DNA of 53,873 nt, from contig QZKI01000111.1 of assembly GCA_003598055.1 (NCBI GenBank), positions 1-53,873 of the forward strand, given 5' to 3'. Below, one piece after another: positions 9,418-17,377 of this stretch. This DNA comes from Candidatus Abyssobacteria bacterium SURF_17. Its GTDB lineage: Bacteria; Abyssobacteria; SURF-5. Position numbers and translations under genes: made by a program. Every line of letters starts with the position of its first letter. Position 1 is the first letter of the stretch. The notes beneath the pieces are model-generated. The model was given only the letters and a program-made list of their open reading frames with translations, had not been told where the DNA came from and did no database searches.

Positions 9418-10108
9418 CTGCCGTTCTCGGCCTGGACTCAGACCCGGATGCCTTCGCCATACGTTTGAAGGACGGCTGGTCGAGCATGATAGACCGCTTG
9501 CCCGCCAGTTGCGCAAACTCTACATGATGGGTGGCAATAACGGCGGTTGAACCCCGCAGGTTTGCATTCCTGAACAGGTCAGCCACCTTCTGAATTGATT
9601 GCCAATCGAGTCCCTCATACGGTTCATCAGCAAGCACTATCTTGGGTCGTCGCGCGACTGCGCGACAGATTTTGACCATCTGTTTCTCATTCTCGGAAAC
9701 TTGTCGGGGAAACAAATCAGCTTTGTTGGACAATCCGACGTCTCGCAGGTATACGAGAGCCTCCCCCCGTGCATCGGACGAGCGCCAACCGGCGATCTCA
9801 AGTGCAAGCGCGATGTTTTCGACGAGACTGTGACGCGGCAGGAGGAAGTCGTCCTGAAACACGATGCCGAGCCCGCGCCTGTACTCGGCAATGCTGCGTC
9901 CGGTGATTTCAGTAATGTCACGTCCATCCACAATGATGCGCCCGGCTGCGGGCATCCGTTCAAGCACAAGCGTCCGGAGCAGAGAAGTTTTTCCGGAACC
10001 CGCCTGTCCGCAAATAAAGACAAATTCACCCTTTTCAATATGCAGGTTCAGCCCGTCGAGGATTTCATGTGAGCCGTGTCGGAGACAGAGGTCCAACGTG
10101 ATGATCAC
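9383..10108 (-). CDS. ftsE: Cell-division ABC ATPase FtsE (degenerate signature motif)
   Basis: ATPase partner of FtsX at the septum, transmitting ATP-driven movement to periplasmic EnvC. From the GTG at 10108 (GTGA overlap with the transketolase stop) the product is 241 residues. Walker A is GQAGSGKTSL, Q-loop FQDDFLLP, Walker B IVLADEP, and the switch His sits in ATHHVEF. The ABC signature, LSGG in ordinary FtsE, reads VSENEKQ here, and the D-loop region is DEPYEGLD. The remaining catalytic residues look intact, so ATP binding is likely, but the changed signature may alter dimer-dependent hydrolysis. Its direct coupling to the FtsX-EnvC gene fixes the role; without that context it could be taken for another ABC ATPase. 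Confidence 0.88.
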   Translation of the reverse strand: MIITLDLCLRHGSHEILDGLNLHIEKGEFVFICGQAGSGKTSLLRTLVLERMPAAGRIIVDGRDITEITGRSIAEYRRGLGIVFQDDFLLPRHSLVENIALALEIAGWRSSDARGEALVYLRDVGLSNKADLFPRQVSENEKQMVKICRAVARRPKIVLADEPYEGLDWQSIQKVADLFRNANLRGSTAVIATHHVEFAQLAGKRSIMLDQPSFKRMAKASGSESRPRTADELAGRLHSGS

Positions 10109-11088
10109 TTTGCGGTCGCCTTCTTCGTCACGGCCTCCCGGGCGGCCTCGACTATGTCGCTCGCAGTGAGGCCATATGCGGCCATCAACTCGCCTGGCTC
10201 GCCCGACTGACCGAATCTGTCGCGCACGCCGACCCTGATAACCGGCGCCGGGGCAAGCTCGCACACGACTTCAGACACGGCGCTTCCCAGCCCGCCGATG
10301 ACGCTGTGTTCTTCTGCTGCAACGATTGCGCCCGTCTCGGAGACAGCGGACAGTATGGCGTCGCGGTCGAGCGGTTTGACGGTGCTCATATTGACTACAC
10401 GCGCGCTGATGCCTTCCTGCAAGAGCGCCTGAGCGGCCGAAAGCGCGGCGTGCACCATCGCGCCGATGGCGATGATGGTGAGGTCGGACCCATCGCGCAG
10501 CACGGAAGCCTTGCCGAGCGCAAACTCATAGTCTTCCTCATAGATTACCGGGACGCCGGACCTTCCGAGACGCAGGTATGCAGGACCGGGAGTTTCCACT
10601 AAAGCAGCGACTGCCTTATCGGTCTCCACTGCATCGGCGGGCACAACGACCTTCATGTTCGGGATAACGCGCATCAGAGCGATGTCTTCGATGGATTGGT
10701 GGGATGAGCCGTCGGGACCGACGGCAATGCCCGCATGTGAGGCGGCGACCGTGACGTGAAGGTTTGTGTAACAGATGGAATTTCGTATCTGCTCCCAGGC
10801 GCGGCCGGTGGCGAAGATTGCAAACGTGCTGGCGAAAGCGACCTTACCCGCGGCCGCAAGACCTGCTGCTGTGCCCATCATGTCGGCCTCCGCAATGCCG
10901 AGGTCGAAAAATCGTTCGGGAAACTTTTTCTTGAACTTGATCGTTTTCGTCGACTTAGCGAGGTCTGCGTCGAGCACAACGATGTTCGGATTTCGTTCAC
11001 CCAGCCGGACAAGCGCGTCTCCGTACGCATCGCGTGTGGCAATCTTTTCTCCGCGCTTCGGCATTATGCGAATTTCCCCCATATTCAT
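10105..11088 (-). CDS. Transketolase, C-terminal subunit (split type), copy 1
   Basis: Carries the pyrimidine-binding and C-terminal domains of a thiamine-diphosphate transketolase; works only with the N-terminal subunit encoded just upstream. Conserved features: DADLAKSTKT, the GIAEADMMGTAAGLA stretch holding the catalytic Glu that contacts the thiamine ring, HAGIAVGPDGSSHQ and AEEHSVIGGLGSAV. Start is uncertain among ATG 11088 (ATGA overlap with the upstream stop), ATG 11082, and ATG 11064, which has GGGGGA at better spacing. The gene ends in a GTGA overlap with ftsE, which is an unusual neighbour for a pentose-phosphate enzyme. A DXS-like or dihydroxyacetone-transferring activity is not excluded. 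Confidence 0.9.
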   Translation of the reverse strand: MNMGEIRIMPKRGEKIATRDAYGDALVRLGERNPNIVVLDADLAKSTKTIKFKKKFPERFFDLGIAEADMMGTAAGLAAAGKVAFASTFAIFATGRAWEQIRNSICYTNLHVTVAASHAGIAVGPDGSSHQSIEDIALMRVIPNMKVVVPADAVETDKAVAALVETPGPAYLRLGRSGVPVIYEEDYEFALGKASVLRDGSDLTIIAIGAMVHAALSAAQALLQEGISARVVNMSTVKPLDRDAILSAVSETGAIVAAEEHSVIGGLGSAVSEVVCELAPAPVIRVGVRDRFGQSGEPGELMAAYGLTASDIVEAAREAVTKKATAK

Positions 11089-11909
11089 GACATCTCGGCA
11101 AGCGCGCGCGCGCATTCCTGTTCTGTGGGTGCAACGCCGTGGTAGTCGACCACATGCTCCATGAACGAGACGCCCTTCCCTTTGACCGTCCTCGCAACGA
11201 TGACCGTGGGCCTGTGCTTGACGGCGCGTGCAGCCTCGAAGGCAGTGAGTAATGCAGCCATGCTATGGCCGTCGACCTCTATGACGTTCCAGTCGAAACT
11301 CTCCCATTTCGCCGGGATCGAACCGAGGGATTTGACTTCGTCAGTGCGCCCGTCTATCTGCAACCCGTTATTATCAATGATCGCGCACAGGTTGTCGAGT
11401 TTGTGGTGGGCGGAGGTCATGGCGGCCTCCCATACCTGACCTTCCTGGATTTCCCCATCGCCGAGCAATACGTAAACGCGATATGAGCGTCCATCCAGTC
11501 TTGCGGCAAGGGCCATACCGTTGGCGATGGAGAGTCCCTGCCCAAGTGAACCGCTCGACATCTCGACGCCGGGCGTTTTCAAGAAGTCCGGGTGACCTTG
11601 AAGCGGGCTGTTCAGTTTCCTGAGGTCATCGAGCCATTTCATGGGGAAATAGCCTGCGCGCGCGAGAACGGAATACCATGTCGGCGCACAATGGCCCTTT
11701 GACATCAAAAACCGGTCGCGGTCGGGCCAGTCAGGCCGGTGCGGGTCATGCCGCATTACATGGAAATAGAGGGCGACCACGATGTCGGCACAGGAAAGAC
11801 TTCCGCCGGGATGGCCCGATTTGGCTTTGGCAAGCATCTGCACGATATCCCGTCGAACATCCTGTGCCCGAGCTTCAAGCACGGCAATTGTGTCCTCATC
11901 AGGGGGCAT
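11085..11909 (-). CDS. Transketolase, N-terminal subunit (split type), copy 1
   Basis: Pyrophosphate-binding half of a split transketolase. The 274-residue product has SGHPGGSLSCADIV, SKGHCAPTWY and the thiamine-diphosphate motif beginning GDGEIQEGQVWEAA and ending IIDNNGLQIDG. The start at ATG 11909 is preceded by GGAG seven bases upstream. It is the first gene after a promoter-like sequence at 12096-12068. Together with the next gene it gives the two-carbon transfer activity of the pentose phosphate pathway, probably using rpiB-derived ribose 5-phosphate. Full-length transketolase (about 650 residues) would require both chains. Confidence 0.92.
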   Translation of the reverse strand: MPPDEDTIAVLEARAQDVRRDIVQMLAKAKSGHPGGSLSCADIVVALYFHVMRHDPHRPDWPDRDRFLMSKGHCAPTWYSVLARAGYFPMKWLDDLRKLNSPLQGHPDFLKTPGVEMSSGSLGQGLSIANGMALAARLDGRSYRVYVLLGDGEIQEGQVWEAAMTSAHHKLDNLCAIIDNNGLQIDGRTDEVKSLGSIPAKWESFDWNVIEVDGHSMAALLTAFEAARAVKHRPTVIVARTVKGKGVSFMEHVVDYHGVAPTEQECARALAEMS

Positions 11910-12067
11910 TTTCTGTCTCCACAGCATCGAGGAAAATCGTTGGGGAGCACTGTGCCGGTGTTGGCGGCACAAAACGGCGACATCACTCCCGCGGTGATTT
12001 CCCTGTCACGGTAAGGCGGCGGAAAACCCCTCGCAATGGCGGGGAAACCGCAGGTAGTGTGAGCACT

Positions 12068-12096
12068 AGTGTATCAGATTGGCCGAAAAATGTAAA
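12068..12096 (-). promoter_or_regulatory. Sigma-70-type promoter for the transketolase-ftsE-glyA operon
   Basis: On the minus strand TTTACA (12096-12091) and TACACT (12073-12068) are separated by exactly 17 bases. The predicted start of transcription near 12061 leaves a leader of about 150 bases before the transketolase gene. The downstream genes overlap or nearly touch to the end of glyA. Confidence 0.6.
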
Positions 12097-12125
12097 CCAA
12101 AACAGACACTGTTTGGAGGGGGAAA

Positions 12126-13496
12126 TCACACCTTGATCTCATACTTCCTGATGCGGTATTGCAGTGTCTTGTATGTCATGCCGAGCAACTTCGAGGCCTT
12201 GAGAATGTGGCCGCCGGTTCTGGAGAGCGCCTCACAGATAAACTGTTTCTCAACGTCTTCTATGGCAATCCCCTGCTCGGGCAAGCGCAATCCGTCGGCC
12301 TGCTGAGCAATTGTTCGCGGCGCGAGGAGGTTTTGCGGCAGGTCCGAGAGCTCAATTTTGTCTTTGTCGGTAAGCACGAGGAGGCGCTCGAGCGTATTCT
12401 CCAGCTCGCGCACATTGCCCGGCCAATAATAGGCCACAAGCCTATCGACGACAGCCGAATCGATGGTCGGGTACTTTCGCTGAAATTTCTCGGAGAGCTT
12501 CTTCTTGAAGTGGTCGATGAGCTGAGGGATATCCTCCCTGCGCTCGCGCAGCGGTGGAACCTCGATAACGATAACGTTGAGCCGGAAAAACAGGTCCTCC
12601 CGGAAATTTCCTTTTGCGACCTCCTGCTCCAGATTCTTGTTCGTCGCGGCAATGACGCGCACATCGACGGGCATCAATTCGGTACCGCCGACGCGTTCGA
12701 TTTTCATTTCCTGCAGAACGCGGAGAAGCTTCGCCTGCAGGTCCAGTGACATATCGCCGATCTCATCAAGAAAGATCGTGCCTCCATCCGCGAGTTCGAA
12801 TTTTCCCTTCTTCATCTGAATGGCTCCCGTAAAGGCGCCTTTCTCGTGGCCGAAGAGCTCGCTTTCGATAAGATTTTCAGGGACGGCAGCGCAATTGACA
12901 GCGATGAAGGGCTTCTTCTTACGGGGTCCATTGAAGTGAATGCTGCGTGCGACGAGTTCCTTGCCCGTGCCGCTTTCGCCCTGGATGAGGATGGTGCTGT
13001 TCACCGGAATGGATTTCTCAACAAGCCTGAAAAGCTTCTGCATTTTGGGGCCGGCGCCCACGATATTCGCCACGGTGAACCGGGTTTCCACCAGTTCTCT
13101 GAGTTCGAGATTCTCCTGGCGAAGCCTCTTATGCTCGATCGCCTTCTGAACCGAAACGAGCAATTCATCTTTGCCGAACGGCTTGGTGACATAATCATGC
13201 GCGCCGTGCCGCATCGCCTCGACCGCACTCTCAATGGAGCCGTACGCCGTCATGACGATGACTTCGGTCTCGGGTGAGAGCCGCTTGGCTTCCTTCAGAA
13301 CATCCATTCCGGTGCCGTCGTCCATCTTGAGGTCAGTTATGATGAGGTCAAGCCGATTTTTTTCAACCTGTTCGATTGCTTCGGTCACGCCCGCGGCCTG
13401 AGCAACCTCATAACGCGCGCGTGTGAGCACATCGGAGATGACTTCCCGTTGTGCGTCCTCATCGTCGACCACAAGTATTCTTGTCTGCACGCTCAT
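12126..13496 (-). CDS. Sigma-54-dependent response regulator (NtrC/AtoC type)
   Basis: DNA-binding transcription activator of sigma-54 promoters. The 456-residue product has a receiver domain with phospho-acceptor Asp55 (LIITDLKM), a AAA+ domain with Walker A GESGTGKE (173-180), the sigma-54-contacting GAFTGA loop (220-225), Walker [13 protein letters not shown], the arginine-finger segment [11 protein letters not shown], and a Fis-type helix-turn-helix near 415-453. Its ATG overlaps the stop of the upstream kinase gene (ATGA), so the two are a cognate pair. The target genes are not evident; I did not find a convincing GG-N10-GC promoter element nearby. Confidence 0.95.
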   Translation of the reverse strand: MSVQTRILVVDDEDAQREVISDVLTRARYEVAQAAGVTEAIEQVEKNRLDLIITDLKMDDGTGMDVLKEAKRLSPETEVIVMTAYGSIESAVEAMRHGAHDYVTKPFGKDELLVSVQKAIEHKRLRQENLELRELVETRFTVANIVGAGPKMQKLFRLVEKSIPVNSTILIQGESGTGKELVARSIHFNGPRKKKPFIAVNCAAVPENLIESELFGHEKGAFTGAIQMKKGKFELADGGTIFLDEIGDMSLDLQAKLLRVLQEMKIERVGGTELMPVDVRVIAATNKNLEQEVAKGNFREDLFFRLNVIVIEVPPLRERREDIPQLIDHFKKKLSEKFQRKYPTIDSAVVDRLVAYYWPGNVRELENTLERLLVLTDKDKIELSDLPQNLLAPRTIAQQADGLRLPEQGIAIEDVEKQFICEALSRTGGHILKASKLLGMTYKTLQYRIRKYEIKV

Positions 13497-14902
13497 TGCC
13501 TTCTCGTCGGAATGGACACGTTCACGGTGGTGCCGCGCTCCTCCCGGCTCTCCAGGAAGATTTCTCCACCATGCTTCTCAATTATCGTCTTCGTGAGGGA
13601 CAGGCCGAGACCGGTGCCAGACGGTTTCGTCGAGAAATATGGGTCGAACACGCGGTCCATGACATCCAGAGGAATTCCCTGGCCACGGTCGCTGATGGAA
13701 ATGAACACTTGACCATTGGTTTCGGCCATATTCACGTTAATCGTTCCTGGGGCACCTGAGGCTTCCATCGCATTTATCAGGATATTGAGCAAGGCGCTTT
13801 TCATGAGTTGGGGGTCAAGCATTGTGTCCGTTGAATACGTCGGAATTGACGCCTTGATGCTGAGACCTCTATTCTGTGCGTCCTTCTCTACAAGGTGCAC
13901 AGTTTCTTTCAAGAGCTTGTCGATTCGGTATGGCCGCAAGGAAAGCTCGCGTTCTCGGGCCAAGGTGAGAAAATCTTTTACAATTCCGTCAAGTCTGTTG
14001 ACTTCTTTAATGATGGTGTCGGCATACTTGCTGAAGGACGCCTCGTCGAGTTCGCGCTGCAAGAAGAGATCCTTGAGATGGGAAATGGTGAGTTTGATAC
14101 CGTTGAGCGGGTTGCCGATTTCGTGCGCAACGCCGGCTGCAAGATTCCCGAGAGCGGACAGCCGTTGCGTGCGGGCGAGCATTTGCTCCATTTTCGCCTT
14201 CGTTCTCAGAGCTTCGACCATTTCATTGAACTTGACCTCAAGGGTCAAAACCTCGCTTGCGTTGGGCTTGATATCGATCTCGTGGAGGTTCCCCTCGCTG
14301 ATCTCCTGGCACGTGGTCGCCATGGCGCGGAGGGGCTTGAGGAGTTGGAAGATGAAATAGCACAATGCGGCGATGGTGCCGAGGAACAGGAGAACAAGCG
14401 CAACGAGCACCTTACTCTGAAGCGCTTTCACCAAATGGGTTTGCGGTGAAATCGCGAGCGCAATGCTCACATATCCAACGGGCTTTGAGGCGACCATGAG
14501 CGGCAAGGTTTGAAAGTACATGGTTGTCTTTCTGCCGCCCTCAGGCTGAATATCCACAACCTGGGTGTTGGCCGCGCCAAATTCGAGAAGAGGCATTTGG
14601 TCCGACTGGATGCTGGTGACGAGATTTCTCTGCGAATCATAGACTATAATAGCATCAACGCCGTGGAGGCTCTTGAGGTCCGACAGGCTGCTGCCCAAGA
14701 TGTCCTTCGGCACGTCTTCTGTTTCATATTCCGTAAGCTGAACCTGGAGTCCGCGCAGGATTTCGGAGCTTTTCTGCTCCATTTCGGCCAGAATGCTCTG
14801 CTGATAGCGATACAGGACGCCGAATATGCTCCCGATGAGGCACAACGTGAGGACGATGCAACACAGAATTAATTTGAATACCAAAGACTTATGCCACTTC
14901 AT
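13493..14902 (-). CDS. Membrane sensor histidine kinase
   Basis: Sensor kinase paired with the sigma-54 regulator. Architecture of the 469 residues: TM1 about 9-31, periplasmic sensor region about 32-160 (a single-Cache-like fold is possible, not proved), TM2 about 163-186, HAMP about 187-240, HisKA with the phosphorylated His260 in AAGVAHEIGNPL, and a HATPase_c domain with NALLNI-type N box (LLNILINAMEAS), DRGQGI and the GTGLGLSLTKTI G2 box. It resembles the ZraS/AtoS group of kinases. The start ATG at 14902 begins a typical positively charged N-terminus (MKWHK). Confidence 0.94.
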   Translation of the reverse strand: MKWHKSLVFKLILCCIVLTLCLIGSIFGVLYRYQQSILAEMEQKSSEILRGLQVQLTEYETEDVPKDILGSSLSDLKSLHGVDAIIVYDSQRNLVTSIQSDQMPLLEFGAANTQVVDIQPEGGRKTTMYFQTLPLMVASKPVGYVSIALAISPQTHLVKALQSKVLVALVLLFLGTIAALCYFIFQLLKPLRAMATTCQEISEGNLHEIDIKPNASEVLTLEVKFNEMVEALRTKAKMEQMLARTQRLSALGNLAAGVAHEIGNPLNGIKLTISHLKDLFLQRELDEASFSKYADTIIKEVNRLDGIVKDFLTLARERELSLRPYRIDKLLKETVHLVEKDAQNRGLSIKASIPTYSTDTMLDPQLMKSALLNILINAMEASGAPGTINVNMAETNGQVFISISDRGQGIPLDVMDRVFDPYFSTKPSGTGLGLSLTKTIIEKHGGEIFLESREERGTTVNVSIPTRRQ

Positions 14903-15153
14903 CGCAGCCCTTTCCCGGGCGGGGACATCCTGACTTTAGTATACCGTCCAGACCGTTTCCTGTCAATTTTCTCATCTGAAAAGTAGAGAATCGGGCTTAG
15001 AGCACGGGTATGCGCAGTGCTCATTGGAGCCGTGTGGTTTCTCGTTGTCAGCGGCTTGATTCGGCGGGATGTGCGAACTGCACAGGTGTGCGCTAACTGA
15101 TAACTGGATGCTTGGTATGGTCCTTGTCTGAAGACATGTCTGCCCGGAGACCT

Positions 15154-15552
15154 TTATGCGCCCGAAATGCGACGCGAACCGCCGCAAGTCTCGAGGGCCT
15201 TCCTGGCGACACTGAGAATTTCTTGCCCCTTCACCGGCTTGTTGATGTACTCGAAGGCGCCCAGGTTCATCGCATCCATGTAGGACTCGACTTCACCATA
15301 GCCCGTGATGAAGATAACAGGTACATTGACTTTCTTCCTCTTGATTTCTTCCATCAACTCGATCCCGTCAAGCCTTGGCATGCGAAGGTCGGAAATGATG
15401 AGGTCAAATCTGCTTTTTCCAAGGGCTTCGAGCGCTTCCTCTCCGTCACCGGCTGCCGTGACATCGTAGCCTGATTTCTCAAACAATTTTTTCATCGCTC
15501 TGCGGAATTCCGGGTCGTCGTCCACGAGAAGAATTTTCTGCTTTTCAGTCAC
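15154..15552 (-). CDS. Single-domain response regulator
   Basis: A stand-alone receiver domain of 132 residues with no output domain. LLVDDDPEFRR carries the acidic pocket, Asp55 (LIISDLRMPR) is the phosphorylation site, and the conserved Thr/Lys are in FITGYGEVESY and INKPVKGQE. The GTG start at 15552 has AAGGAG eight bases upstream, giving the expected length; the frame continues upstream into the kinase gene but without receiver homology. It lies 23 bases after the kinase stop and is probably its partner, acting through protein contact or as a phosphorelay intermediate to the NtrC-type system next door. Confidence 0.9.
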   Translation of the reverse strand: MTEKQKILLVDDDPEFRRAMKKLFEKSGYDVTAAGDGEEALEALGKSRFDLIISDLRMPRLDGIELMEEIKRKKVNVPVIFITGYGEVESYMDAMNLGAFEYINKPVKGQEILSVARKALETCGGSRRISGA

Positions 15553-15575
15553 CGGGGTCGCTCCTTTTCGTTGCC

Positions 15576-16874
15576 CTACCGTTCTATTATATCCCCCGAT
15601 TTCATGATTGGCAACCTGAGGAGAAAAGTTGTCCCCTTTCTCGCCTTCGCATAGAACTCTATCGTGCCCCCGTGCGCTGCCATGATGTCTCGCACGATGG
15701 GCAGTCCCAACCCGGTTCCACTTTCCTTTGTGCTGAAGAACGGCCTGAATAGTTTTGCGGCATCTGCGTTGCGGACGCCCGAACCCGTGTCGGAAATGAC
15801 TATTTCCACCCACCGGCCTGATATGTGAGTGGCAGTGCGGATTTTCCCGCCCCCGGGCATAGCCTCAGCAGAGTTCTTATACAGGTTCATGATCGCTTCT
15901 TTGAAGCGCCCCTTGTCGAAATACAGACTGGGCAAATCTGATGAGAATGCGTTGACAAATGTGATATCCCGCGAGTCCATCTCTGGCCGCATAAAATCCT
16001 GAAGCTCCTTCAAGACCCTATTCAAACACTGGCGACGAAATCGCCTCGCAGGATTGCGCGCAATCACCAGATAATCGCGCGTGATCGTGTCGAGCTGGTC
16101 GAGTTCATTCATTATGGCTGCGATAAGCTCACCCGGATCGGTCTTGACACGCTCGTCAGAACTGCGCTTGAGCTCTGCCTCCAACATCTCCATGTTGAGG
16201 CGAATCGAAGCCAGCGGATTCTTCACCTCGTGGGCAATAGTTGCCGCCAACAGGCCAATCAAAGCCAAATCTCGCCCGTGGGCCGCGTCGCTAATGGTAT
16301 CCGCGATCTTGCCATGCCGCTTGACTCCGCCCGATAGGGTGGAGCCAGTCTTCCTCTTTCGTGAAGCGTCAACGAAGACTCCGACCATTCCTGCGACGCG
16401 GCCCTCACGACTTTTCACAACCCTTGCCCGAAGAAGACACGGCAATTCTTTGCCATGCTTCGTCTTCAAGGTCACCTTCCAACGCTCCACGCGACCGAAC
16501 TCGGCTAGTCTGGCAAGGATTCTGCCAACGTTCCTTCCGACAATGAATTCGCCCGCTGAGCGTCCGTTGATGTCCTCAGGAGAATGACCGAGCAGTTTCT
16601 TGAAAGCGGCATTGTGACTTGTTATAATGCCGCGCGCATCGGTGAAGAGAATTGGAGTTGTGGGCAGCCATTCGATGAGTTGGTCGATGACCTCGCGCTG
16701 CCAGAGGGAGATCTCTGTCGCTTTACCGCGGGCACTGTCATGGAGGAGGCCGCTGAGCTTTGGCGAGGGCGTCCTATTTAATGAACGGTCGTTCCGGCGG
16801 GAGCCGCCCCTCGACACAACTGCCTCCTCCAGCAACCTAAAGACAACGCGAAAGTGCTCAGGGGTGAACGGCAT
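15576..16874 (-). CDS. Soluble PAS-domain sensor histidine kinase
   Basis: Cytoplasmic kinase without predicted membrane segments. Of 432 residues, the first 60 are Arg-rich and poorly conserved, a PAS domain spans about 65-175 (ILFTDARGIITSHNAAFKKLLG), HisKA carries His215 in LAATIAHEVKNPLASIRLNMEM, and the HATPase_c domain has LYKNSAEAM, ISDTGSGV and STKESGTGLGLPIV. It is related to the NtrB/AtoS kinases. It stands upstream of the single-domain regulator and then the second kinase/sigma-54 regulator pair, all on one strand, so the four may form one signalling locus. Confidence 0.92.
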   Translation of the reverse strand: MPFTPEHFRVVFRLLEEAVVSRGGSRRNDRSLNRTPSPKLSGLLHDSARGKATEISLWQREVIDQLIEWLPTTPILFTDARGIITSHNAAFKKLLGHSPEDINGRSAGEFIVGRNVGRILARLAEFGRVERWKVTLKTKHGKELPCLLRARVVKSREGRVAGMVGVFVDASRKRKTGSTLSGGVKRHGKIADTISDAAHGRDLALIGLLAATIAHEVKNPLASIRLNMEMLEAELKRSSDERVKTDPGELIAAIMNELDQLDTITRDYLVIARNPARRFRRQCLNRVLKELQDFMRPEMDSRDITFVNAFSSDLPSLYFDKGRFKEAIMNLYKNSAEAMPGGGKIRTATHISGRWVEIVISDTGSGVRNADAAKLFRPFFSTKESGTGLGLPIVRDIMAAHGGTIEFYAKARKGTTFLLRLPIMKSGDIIER

Positions 16875-17039
16875 CCTTCATTATATCATCAAAACGTTAT
16901 CTTGAGGTGTGCTTTCCTGAAGATTTCTTGTTGGGCGTATACCTTTGTATGGCGTGCCAGCATCTCTCTTGAACTTGCGGTCAACCTGGAGCACGCGTTT
17001 CATCGGTTTGCTGTGTAATGCTTGGGGTCAGGGCAATTC

Positions 17040-17330
17040 TCAGCAGGAAGGGGACTTGCCGCCAGCAATCGTGGAGAGGATGGAGATTTCATCGCCTTCG
17101 TTAAGAGAATAGTCGAGCGCGTCGGGCGGCTCCATGCGGTCGCCATTCAGGAGAAGTGTTGCACTACCCTGTTTGAGGAGTTTGGCGAAGAATTTTCGCC
17201 CGAGAACATGTTTCTTGTCAAGGCGGCCAAGAACTCTTTTCAGTGTGTCACCCTTGGCGAGTGGCTCCTCGAAGGTGCGATTCAGCGGCTGCCCGGAGAA
17301 CACTCCAGCGACTTTGATTTTGACAGTCAT
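17040..17330 (-). CDS. MoaD/ThiS-family ubiquitin-like protein with C-terminal extension
   Basis: Small sulfur-carrier-type beta-grasp protein. The product starts MTVKIKVAGVF at the ATG 17330 and is 96 residues long, slightly larger than MoaD. The family ends in Gly-Gly, whose carboxylate is adenylated and thiocarboxylated; here the end is STIAGG followed by KSPSC, so five residues would have to be removed before activation. It lies 47 bases downstream of the tungsten-type aldehyde oxidoreductase gene, a common pairing because the enzyme needs a pterin cofactor (molybdopterin) whose dithiolene sulfurs come from MoaD. An upstream in-frame extension to 17465 overlaps the oxidoreductase and is not conserved-looking. 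Confidence 0.8.
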   Translation of the reverse strand: MTVKIKVAGVFSGQPLNRTFEEPLAKGDTLKRVLGRLDKKHVLGRKFFAKLLKQGSATLLLNGDRMEPPDALDYSLNEGDEISILSTIAGGKSPSC

Positions 17331-17377
17331 ACGCTGTGCGGCCTCAGCTAAACGCTCGTTCTGCCCAGCGGCATTCT

